Source: Tethya wilhelma (lineage: Eukaryota > Porifera > Demospongiae > Tethyida > Tethyidae). From it: a DNA stretch of 64,000 nucleotides. The notes beneath the pieces are model-generated. The model was not told where the DNA came from and searched no databases. It was given only the letters and a program-made list of their open reading frames with translations. The stretch lies in contig CAXIPT010000008.1 of assembly GCA_964030475.1 (NCBI GenBank), positions 3,534,568-3,598,567 of the forward strand. The letters run 5' to 3'. This document shows, piece after piece, positions 44,578 to 55,200 of this stretch (position 1 is its first letter; every line of letters starts with the position of its first letter). A program made the translations under genes and the position numbers.

Positions 44578-47500
44578 ATGGCTACCTCACAACTGGACAC
44601 TTTGTCTGCTCAAATCATTGAACACAACTTCCAGCTTTACCAAGATATGATCCTCCAATGGTTAAATCCTCGTGAGATATTTAATCATCTACAACGGTTC
44701 CTGTTGAAGCATCAAACAAGGATAATTTCTGAGATGATGGAAAGTAAGAGTAAGACTAGAACAGAATGTGCTGAAGAAATTATGAATGCGATTGAAGCTA
44801 CAGCTAAAGAATGTGATACACGAATTTACAGCATATTCTTGAAGTGTGTTGAGAATGAACCAAATCACATGGGACATAAAGACATTGCAGCACTATTATG
44901 TAATGAAAGTGAGAAACTCCAAAGTGATCGCCAGGTGGGTGAGTCCCAAAACATACGAAAGAACATGTCAAAACTTATGCCCGTTCTCGAAGACATTAAC
45001 ATAGGACAATTGGTTCCTCATTTATATTCAGCACACTTTCTCACCCCTCATGAGTATGAGCTTCTAACAAGTGGAAGTACAACAGACAGAGAAATAATAC
45101 TAACACTAAAGAACTTGGTGGACACTAAAGGACCAAAGGGACCATTTATTTTTGCACAATGTTTGAGATCAGAAGATCATGAACTGTACAATTTGCTAAT
45201 GTCTAGCGGAGAATCCAGTATCAATAAAACACGAAAAAGAAAGGATTCAGAAAAGTCAAATCTACAACCAGTGCCCAAATTGCCGAGACGTTCACTAGAG
45301 CAAGTCTTTGCCAAGGAACTCTCAAGTGTGGAATACTTGGAGATCATGACTGACCTGCACAAGCAATTTTCTCCAGATCCACTGTTTGCCAAAGAACTTT
45401 CAAGTGTGGAAAACTTGGAAACCACAACTGACCTGCGCAAGCTACACCTCATGGGAAGATGGAACAAGGCAGAGGAGTTTGTTAGGTGGTGTGTGGAATC
45501 GTCTACATTGAACACAGAGTCAAAGATTGCTATTCAACTGGAGAGCTGTATAGGATTCATCAGTCGAGGCATGGGAGATGTGGTTATTGCTAGGGTAGAA
45601 CAAGCTCGAACTGAAGTGAAGCACTTAGACATTGAGAGTGACAGTGTTCATACTCTACTGGGACGGTGCGAGTGGGTCTTAGCCAAGTACCATCGTTACA
45701 GTGGTAATCTCGATGAGGCAAAGAAACACATTGAAGAAGCAACATGTCTTCACTTTGAAACCACCAGTGGGGAGGACAAGGCCCTCACTGACTACTGTCA
45801 TGCATGCATCCTACTGGAACGTCTCACAGTGAATAAGTACTACAGTAATTCCAGACAACATCAAATAGAAGCAGACAGAGCACAGAAGTTACTTGTACGA
45901 GCCATAGAAGTGGCAAGCAGTGGAGACTATGGTCTGGATCTATCACACCCTCACATCAGACTGGCACAGTTGTGTCTAGGGTCCTCTCCAACTCAGCCTG
46001 GATGCCTCAAAGATAAGGAAGGACTAGAGAAGGCAAGTAGCTCACTACAAGCTGTGAAGTACGACTCTCTTTCAGCACGTACACGGTGTATATACTGGTA
46101 CACAAAGTCAGACTTGCATCGAAACAAAGGTGAGAGTGAGAAGGCTACCAAGTTGGCAGAAAAGGTGCTGAGTATTGCAAAAGAACATGGTTTTACAACA
46201 GAGATCACATCTGTTGAGTGCAGACTAGCTAAACTTGCTGAACAAGAAAAAGAACATGTCCTTGCTCATAATAAGGTATTTCATATCATTTATATGTAAA
46301 CATTATAGTAGAGCCCAGATGGAAATGTATGTACTTATCTAATTTTGTGGTATGGAGCATTGTAGATGTGCATGCCACATGCATGTGATTAGTCTCTATG
46401 TATCTCCTTACCACAAAATCACTACTAGGCTAGTAAGAGAGAAACATCTTGAGGCAGAGGAGGTACGACACACAAGTGTCAATTCAATGCTTTTGCTGAC
46501 TCAGCATGGTAGGTGCACGTGACCAAATCCAATACCAAACTATAGTGGTCATGTGATTGGAATGCGCTAATTGACACTCGCATGTCGTACCTCCTCTGAT
46601 CTTGGGGTGAGCCTGAGCAAACTGTGTAGCTTTGGATCAGGATTGCCATAGCTGGCTGAGTCACTGAATTCAAGTTACACAGGGCATATTGTGAGTCACT
46701 TTATCGTGCTTCACTGATTGGCATTTTATTAAGCCTCGGCACGTGCAAAGCACGTGCAGAGGATTACGGTAGTCGTTTTGTCTGTCTGTTTGTCCCATCG
46801 AAATCTCAAGAAAGAGAGCTCTACCTACAAAACTGATGGTACTTACGTTCATAAATCTGAATGATCTTGTAGAAATATATTTTTTGCTATCCAAAATGCT
46901 GTAGTTGCTGATTTTTGACGCTTTTGTGCTTCTCTGAGCGCTTAGCTTCGAGGCCACGCCCATTGATCTGGTGTGCGTTATCTAGAATTCGTGTTGAATG
47001 GAAGCAGCTCAGGCAGGCTGCTGTTGCTGTTGCTTTTGGTCACTGGTGCTTGGTAAGACAGATAAGAGTTGGCCTGATGCATAGATTTTTCTGTGTGGCT
47101 AGCTAGTTAGCTAGTTCAGCTGCATGTTCAGGCATAGACTGGTTTAGGTCAGCCCGCCAGCTAAACTTTGTAATATGCTCAGTAGCTAGCTGACAACATG
47201 CAGCTAAGCATTCAGTCTGTTCCACGGTCTTGTGCTCACTGTATTTCATCAGAGGCAGCACTGAACAGTAACTGTCTATGTAGCTAGCTATTATGGTGCA
47301 TGGCCTCAGTCATATGAGTCTGGTTCACCCAGGTCATAGATGTAAGTATGATACACAGTGTATGCATGTATGTATTAAGTGCAGTAGCTAGTTGAATGTG
47401 CCGAGGCTTGTGCACCAGCGGTGCTTTCATTTGCTATAGTACTAATAATTTTATGCAACAGGAAGAGTTTTGGCCTGTTTTCTATGTAAGCATATAGGAC

Positions 47501-49524
47501 ATGCATACGTTGCATTGTGACCAGCTATATAGTTAATGCATCAGTGGTTCAATATAGTATAGCTATAGCAGCAGCAGCTAGTTGAGTGTGCCGAGGCTTA
47601 TGTATCATCAGTGCCTTCATTTTTTCTGTGTGTTCACAGCTCATTTTATAGCCTGGTGCACAGCTCTGACTCTTTAGTCAGTGTTAACATGTTCTTTGCT
47701 TCATACTTAGTAGTCTTGAGATTCGTTTCACAAAATTTCAATCCCATATTGTCCTTTACATGTAAATGGAATACCGTAAGTCTTCGTACATGCACACCCA
47801 AGGCTAGGCCTAGGTGTTTTACTTTTTTGCAGTTGTTCGTTCAATTTGAGTATATCCTAGCTATTTTCGGTTTGGTCAATGGTGTGACAGTTGCTTCAAT
47901 GTTTCAATGTTCCAATGGGGCTTGCTCACGTTCGCCCCCTCATTACCAGGCTCTCTCTCCTGCATAACTCATGGAGAGGGAGCCTGGGAATGAGGCTGTT
48001 AGTTATGTAGTTGTCTGTGTCTGCCTCAATTTTTAAGTAGGACTATATAATCATTCAGTGACTATTATTATGCATACTCATGCATAAATAAATATTGTAG
48101 AATTTTAGTCAAGGAGCTCAATCGGAACATGTGACTCAAGAAATACATGGTGTGGAGGTGTGTGCAGAAACAACTTTGACAGTGACCAATGCCAGTCAGC
48201 ACTTTTATTGGAAGGGCTATGGACTGTTGCTTCATTTTCCTGATGGATGCCTTCCAACTGATGTTGAACAATGTTACATTACAATCAAGGCTTCTCTGGC
48301 TGGCCAGTACGAGTTCCCTCAAGACTCTTATTTGGTCAGTGCTGTCTATTGGATACGTTGTGAACCAATGTGCAAGTTTATGAAGTCCATTGCAGTTGAA
48401 ATAGAACACTGTGCACCCCTAAAAAATTATGAGAAGCTAGATGTTGTCAGAAGTCATTGCACACAGAAACAACTTCCGTACACATTCAAGAAACTTGGAG
48501 GAACTTTTACCAAACTTAGCTCTTATGCCTACATTGATTTACACGGTTTCTCAGGAGTATGTGTCACCCAAGATGGATCAGACGAGAGAGAATATTTTGC
48601 TGGTCTTTACTATCTAGAGAAAACACTACTTAATCCTATAATCCATTTTGTGGTTGTATGGAACAATGAAGCCCATCTCACGGTTAGTTGGCATCTTCCT
48701 GATTGTTCATCTTATCAAATTGGCTAAATTCATTGTCCATTTGTCATTATACAGCATATGTGTAAGCAATACGAGTTGGAAGGAGCTACAAAAGGCCCCT
48801 ATTTTATTTTCGACTTTGAATCTGAAGCAATTTCGATAGATATTCCTCCAGAGGGAGTTGCAGTAAACGATGTGTGGAGAATACAACCACTGACACCTCT
48901 GACAGTAAGTGAATATTTCTGAGCCATCTTTAATCTATATTCTTATTTTGTTTCATCTAATTACCTATTTGTGGTATGTAGGTTATTAAGAAGAATGTGG
49001 ACAGCTTCAAGCCAAGATGCCAAATTCCTTGCTGCCAAATGCAAGCCATTCTTGCCCGTCAATACCTAAAAGCTGATCCTGATAAGATTCCAGTGTTGAC
49101 CCACAAGATATCTCTACATGGATCAAGACAACCGTTCACTTTTCTAACAGTCAGTTTCATTCCTAGCTCAAACCGAACCATTGTGTTCAATGTGGCTCAA
49201 CAAGTATCTATAGGTAATAATCATTACAATTATCTGGTACATGGAAGTATTACTTCACATGCATGCATACACACATATACAGAATCACAAGTAGTGCCAA
49301 ACCCAAAACCACGACTAAAGCTCCTTCTCAAAGAACTCGGCAAAATAGCCAACCTGTGGGAAGACATTGGTATCTTTCTTGAAATAGATGATGGACAACT
49401 TACTACTGTAAAATCAGAACAACAAAGTAATCAACATGCTTGTCTTCGAGAAATGCTTAGGTTGTGGTTGAAAAGAGTCTCCCCTCCACCAACTTGGTTG
49501 GCTGTGATTGATGCCCATCCATAG
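44578..49524 (+). CDS. CARD-CARD-TPR-ZU5-Death protein (967 aa, spliced model)
   Basis: Exons: 44578-46275, 48101-48682, 48755-48904, 48982-49213 and 49283-49524, total 2904 nt with every phase consistent. Residues 1-566 match the intronless gene at 14514: two CARD-like bundles, a basic linker, then TPR-like helices. A 78-bp (26-aa) tandem duplication at about 45307-45462 is present here only. Exon 2 encodes a ZU5-like beta domain (YGLLLHFPDGCLPTDVEQCY, YLVSAVYWIRCEPMCKFMKS). Exons 3-4 look like a UPA-type spacer. The last exon is a Death domain (LLKELGKIANLWEDIGIFLE through LREMLRLWLKR). ZU5-UPA-Death is the C-terminal layout of PIDD1, UNC5 and ankyrins. The link between exons 1 and 2 spans 1.8 kb and is an inference. 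Two separate genes, one ending at 46299 and one starting near 48131, is the alternative. Confidence 0.7.
46455..46598. mobile_element. 144-bp MITE with terminal inverted repeats
   Basis: Ends CAGAGGAGGTACGACA and TGTCGTACCTCCTCTG are perfect complements. Inner arms AAGTGTCAATT and AATTGACACT also pair. No coding capacity. It lies in the long intron of the CARD-ZU5-Death gene. Confidence 0.85.
46731..47599. mobile_element. Element with AAGCCTCGGCAC terminal inverted repeats
   Basis: AAGCCTCGGCAC at 46731 is matched by GTGCCGAGGCTT ending at 47409 and again at about 47598. The two right ends lie in direct repeats of about 190 bp (AGCTAGTTGA.TGTGCCGAGG). This suggests an element of about 680 bp with a partly duplicated right end. 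Near the left end are GTCGTTTTGTCTGTCTG and CGAAATCTCAAGAAAGAGAG. No transposase ORF. Confidence 0.65.
47941..47998. repeat. Short palindromic foldback element (AGCCTCGT family)
   Basis: CATTACCAGGCTCTCTCTCC pairs with GGAGAGGGAGCCTGGGAATG; about 58 bp, 100 bp before the ZU5 exon. Confidence 0.75.
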
Positions 49525-49751
49525 CTTAGGTAATGAAGCACTTGCAGTTGAACTTCAACAGAAATACAATGGTTGCTGATTAATCTTTTTTTCAAAAAAA
49601 TATTATTCATTAATATACCATTTATTATATAAGCTTATTATTCCTGAAGTTTATTTCACTAACTAGCAGTTTGGGATGCTGGCATGATTCCTACAAATAG
49701 AGTAGGTAGCCACCACGTACCCCTGGCCGGCCCACATGGGGAACTGGGTGC

Positions 49752-50975
49752 ATGAACTTTGCACTTGAATTAGTATGCCCATCACATGTGTTTGATGATG
49801 ATCTGGAGTCTTCTAAGCCCACTCTATCTTTGTCGCTGCATGAAGGAGACTTTGACGCCAGAGCTGACATCCTTCGTACTTGTTCTCTGCCCGACCTTAG
49901 GTCGTTGTTTGCAACCGTTCAAGACAAGCTCCAGTTGTTTGAGGAACTCTTAGAGAATCAAATGGACAATGATGACGATGATGACAATGAGGAGGAGGAG
50001 GACCCTTCAATTAATGTAGAAGATGAACTTGAGGATACCCCTGAAGAAGCTGCTTCTAATGAAATATCGACTGAGGACGTGCCTGCTATAGATGATGAAG
50101 GAGAGGATGATCCTAATGAGGAGGGGCTCCCTCAAGAATCAGGTACTAATGAAGAGGAAGAGGAGGAGGAGGAAGAAATTGAAGAAGAGCTGTCAGAGAG
50201 CAGTGATGAGGATGACCATGACCTTCAACAGCTAGTGGAGACACTGCAGACATTTATGGACGTCACAAGTAAGGAATAGCCTTACAATGACACCATACAT
50301 CATAGTTGCATTAACTGGTATGTTGTTTAACTTGTCTGTAGAATCTCCAGCACATTCAAGGTCAAAGATCAATATGTCAGCTATTGCCGAATCAGCAGAA
50401 AGTGACCCCCCACTATTTAGTGAAGATTGGCAAGAATCGGGTAAGACTGACACCACCAGAGTACCATCACTGATATAGCCACATACATACAACCTTTGAA
50501 TTGTTTGAAAATCCCTCCAGATGATGATGAGGAGACTAGTCCTGGTGGTCCATCATCTCCAGAGGGTGGTGGTGTTCAGCAGCCTCCTAGAGATGGAGAG
50601 AGTGGGAGTGTCTTTAGCAGACTGGAGAAGACCAGGGTTCTCTTGGAGGACAAGCTTGGAGTGGCATCACTGCTGGAAGCTTACCAAGGCAACTCATTCA
50701 GGTTAGAGACAAATATTATGTGCTACTGTAATTTGAAAATTTTTACCATTAATCACCACTAACACATGGTGAAACCTTTAAATGTATATACTGTATGTAG
50801 TGTACGTATAGCACATGCATAATATAATACTATTTGGTGTAAATTTTACATCTTGTGTCTTTAATTTTCAGACATTCTATGACACTGGTGAAGAGAGCAG
50901 TGAAGGATCTGGCAACAATGGTCAATTCCCCACTGATGAGTTGACAGCCATCATTGGAGAGAAGAACACACAGTA
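49752..50975 (+). pseudogene. NEK1-like C-terminal region (partial, interrupted)
   Basis: Exons: 49752-50268, 50342-50440, 50521-50701 and 50872-50975. The first starts at a Met (MNFALELVCPSHVF) with LHEGDFDARADILRTCSLPD, then a long acidic run. The third carries LEKTRVLLEDKLGVASLLEA; the fourth carries FPTDELTAIIGEKNTQ. Together with the copy at 63063-63365 (YCPTLIHLVMADSAYTEG) this resembles the C-terminal helical region of NEK1-type kinases. No kinase domain is present. The junction between exons 3 and 4 is out of phase by one base for the open frame, and exon 4 ends at the n at 50976. It is therefore a 3' gene fragment, truncated by a join or by rearrangement. The NEK assignment is by memory of the family pattern. 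Confidence 0.45.
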
Positions 50976-50999
50976 NAGCGCAACACGCGTGGATTGTTA

Positions 51000-52105
51000 A
51001 TTTCCCTGCGTTTCCAATCCCGGGTACGTAGTCTAATATCTATGGTGCAAGGTCGAAGATCGACTAATGCGCATGCGCATAATTTGGGATCTATGATTGG
51101 GAAGGGGAGTGACCTAAGGCATCGATTATCTATGCCTAAGTAAAGTATATTAGGTAAAGATTGGCTGCCACAAGTTTAAATGATTTTGGTTCAGGTGACT
51201 CATAATACGCACTGACTCACATCTACCTTTAATAGTCAAATCAGATCCCTTTATCCAAGAAACCATAAGGGGAACTGCTGATGATATCCACTATGTAAAA
51301 GTTCCAATAAAAGTGAATGAGATCTTCAAGCATGTTGATCCAGCTGCACAACGACCGATGGCCTTGATAGAAGGTGCCTCGGGTACCCATTGGAAATTTG
51401 CAATAATAATGTTTATAATGCCCATCATGAGGTATACATGAGGTACCTACTGCATGTTGTGAAGTATCGGCAAAACAGCTCTGGCTCAGTGTATGCATAA
51501 GCCTCTGTGAGCAGTGAAAGAATGGTGAGCTGTTTTAGGAATATGAGAGTTGACATATCCTTCGTACTTGTTCTCTGCCTGACCTTACATCATAGTTGCA
51601 TGTTGTTTATGCCATTGTACTTGTCTGTAGAATCTCCAGCACATTAAGGATCAATTTAGAGATCAACATGTCGGCTATTGCTGAATCAGCAGAAAGTGAC
51701 CCCCTCAACTCTTTAGTGAAGATTGGCAAGAATCGGGTAAGATTGACACCACCACAGTACCATCATTGATATAGCCACATACATACAACCTTTGAGTTGT
51801 TTAAAAATCCCTCAGATGATGATGCATGAGGAGATGTCCTGGTGGTCCGGCCATCATCCCCAGAGGGTGGTGGTGTTCTGCAGCCTCCTACTAGTCCTAG
51901 AGATGTGCATGTGATCACTTTGGATCTAGAGGTCTTTCAAACTTCCCCCATACACCTGATGATCAGTCTGGAAACTAATGTTCATGCTAACTGAGGTTTG
52001 GATGGAGAGTCACTCTTTCATATAGTCCAAAGTTCAGTCATGCTAGATAGATAGGTATAAAGGTCGCTGCGGACACAAACACTTTTATTGGTAAACAAAG
52101 CACAA
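51000..52105. pseudogene. Mosaic of NLR and NEK1-like fragments
   Basis: 51241-51391 (+) matches the NLR region before and including the P-loop start (ETIRGTADDI, KVNEIFKHVDPAAQR, LIEGAS). About 51590-51775 repeats the NEK-like exon 2 region with indels. About 51815-51900 repeats its exon 3 start. About 51905-52050 matches the complement of the NLR N-terminal coding region (near 34936-35060), in the opposite orientation to 51241-51391. All pieces are out of frame with each other. Confidence 0.75.
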
Positions 52106-52239
52106 CAATACAGATTCTGAAATGATGCACACAAGCTAATTTAATTAATGCCAATACACCATGCATACAAAACAACTTTAAATTTAGTAGCAATTATTAA
52201 CTTGTACATAATTCTAGTAATCTAGATGCTACATAGAAG

Positions 52240-55200
52240 TTACAGTGTAATCATACCCAGTTTGCACAGCTGGGTCAATACTGCACTAATGTCTTGGAGT
52301 TTGCGAGGAAACTTTGCACTGAGTTCTTTCATCATTGCATTGAGTTCCACGGTGCTTGGTCTTGCCTTGCTGTCATCTTGAAGGCACTGGTGAATGAGAG
52401 GATAGAGATAGTGCTGCTCTCCGATCTTTGAAATCCATTGCCTACGTTTAAAAAGCTCAGCTTCTCCCTTAGCTACAATAGCATCAGGTACATTTTGCCA
52501 GGAGAAGTTTTGAAATTGTTGTAAAGCGATGAACAGAGCTAGTACCCCAAATGAAAAGATGTCCAACTTCAGATTATACTCTGGTTTGTCTTGAAGAGCC
52601 TCTGGAGGCATGTAGCCAAACGTGCCAGGAAGTTTAGATAGGTCCTGTGAGTGCCTTGCTTCAACTATTCTTGAAACACCGAGATCAGCTATCTTTGCTC
52701 GTAGATCTGAAGTGAGAAGAATGTTGCCTGCTGTCAGATCACGATGAAGGATCAATCGGTTGTGGAGATGAAGAAGACCATATGTCACATCAACAAGAAT
52801 GGAAAACTTGATTGGAATAGGGATGAAAAATTTAACTGCGTGGCACTTTTCCAGACACTTTTGTAGATCCATTGGTAGACACTCCATGACAAGAGTGAGA
52901 TCATACATGTCTCGGCCATATTGTACCCCCATGAACTGCACAATGTTAGGATGTCTGATTGTACTGAGAAGGATGCATTCTTGACGAAACTTTTCCTCAA
53001 TGCCCCTTCTTTGTAACCCCTCCACATCATACTCTTCGTTTGGGACAAGAATATCTTGTACGCGTTTAGCAATACACTGAATTCCATCTATTTGAACAGC
53101 ATAGACAGTTCCATAGCAACCAGATCCAACTTTCCTACTAGCTGGCAGAGGATCCTGAAACCGAAGTCTGTACGGATCCAATTTATCAACCTTAAATAAT
53201 TATACAGGGACAATTAAATTTAGACAAATTTTAATTTAGAGCATCAAGAATGATTATAATAATAATAATTTTCAGAAAAACTGTGCGAACAATTAAAATT
53301 AAATCATTACCTTTTCAATCTGAGCCTTTTGAGCTGCCACTTCTTGCTCAAATTGATTTTTTCTGGTTTGCAGTCCCTCTAGTGATGATTGAAGGTCTTT
53401 GTTCTGTTCTTCTAACTGCTGACACTGGAAATTTCTGTCTTGTAGTGACTTTTCTAGCAGCTCACACCGAACATTAGTTTCTTTGATCATAGTGCTTAGT
53501 TGATCAATGGTTTGTAGGTTTTTTTGTTGAGCATTTCTCAGGTCAACTTCAACTTGCTATAATCATGCCAACACATGTTGATCATGATGATCAGGGTGAG
53601 TATTATGTATGCATGTATGTGGGTCACGTAATATAGTCATGTGTATAATCACATGGTTTGTATTCTAATGTATTAATTGCATGATGCCATAATAATTATC
53701 ATACTCTATTATGCACAGAATAACTATTAATCACACCCTGATGCACGTAACTATACCTTATGATGCTGTACTTCTTCCTGCATTTGAACAATAGTCTGTT
53801 CCTGGTGCTCTGAAATTTTCTTGAGCTCTGTTTCTCTCCATTGTTGTTCTTGAACCACACTACTGAGCCTTTCCTTACTTTCCTCTAGGCTAAGTTTCAG
53901 AGCAGTTACTTTATCTCTCAATGTAGCAGCATCATCCTATAGAGGTATTCCGCAAAACAGTTAGCCAATCAACAGAGTTGAAAGTCTTTGAAGTCTCAAC
54001 TAACACCACATTCAAGCGGAAGTACCGTACCCATTTTGGCCACACCTTTTGTGGGCAAGAGATTGAGTGGCCTATAAATTTCTTCAGCGTAAAAATAAAG
54101 TTTACCCGCGCTAAATCAACTTTACCCGCACTAAATGAAAGCTTACCCGTGCTAATATAAAAGTTTACCCACGCTAAATTAATGTTAATGCGCGCTAAAA
54201 TTGGCCTGATAATAGTACACTCTGCGCCCGGGCCCGCTATTGTTTCAGGCCCGTAAACTCGCCAAACTGCTCACGTGTATCCTACATATTTTGCGTATTT
54301 GGTTGAGTTGTGACCATGCGCATATCCCACACCAAAACACATGGCTATTGAAATGTGTAGTGTTGAAACTTAGAAAGGGAAGAGACAACTGAAAATGGCC
54401 TCGAGCAGTAATGAAGCAGATGATGATGAAAATAGTAGCCTAAAAGCTGCTATTCGAAGAGCTAGATCAATGAAGTAGCTAAGTGTAGTGAGGAAATTTA
54501 TATCCGAGAAGGCAAGTTTTTTGCAGCTTAATTTGCTTGCTAATTGGTCAAGAGAACGTTTGAAGATATAATTAAGTGGCATAACTGAGATCTATAGTAA
54601 CCTGGAAATAAATGATAAGTTTGCAACACAATGTCATAAATTGACGTTGGAACACTTAAGTAGAATTGTTTGCATTCACATAAATTATCTATGGTACTAC
54701 GTAGGAGCATAATTTCATCAATCAACCAGTTGGCGTGTACGTGTCTCACGTGAGCAGCATCTTTTTAAATGTTTACTTGACCAATTAGCAAGCAAATTAA
54801 GCAGTAAAAACTTGCCTTCTCAATTTCCTACATGCACTTGCTTCATTAATCCCAGCTGTTCAAAAAGTAGCTTTTAGGTCAGCATTTTCTTCATCATTTG
54901 CTTCATTACTGCTTGAGGCCATTTTCAGTCTCCTCTTTTCTTTCTAAGTTTCAACACTACACGTTTCAATTGTAAAGCCAATATTTGTTGAATACTAGTT
55001 TCTCAGCAACTGCCCGCATCATTTTTCTTGAAGTTTGATTATCTCATTATTTACTACTGCGCATGCTCAGATCTAAATGATCACGTGGCAGTCAGAATGC
55101 ACAAAGAAAATGAAAGCACTGTACTTTTTGCAGGCTTTTGTGAGTGAGAGTCTGGAGCCTAACTTGCTACTTAAAGAATTCAAGATGCTTATAACTTACA

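Noticed and set aside
54391..54474. 28-codon frame MASSSNEADDDE... in the foldback element as a small gene
   Set aside because: It is present on both inverted arms in diverged form with different stops, and it has no promoter or continuation. It is more likely the relic of an element's first exon.
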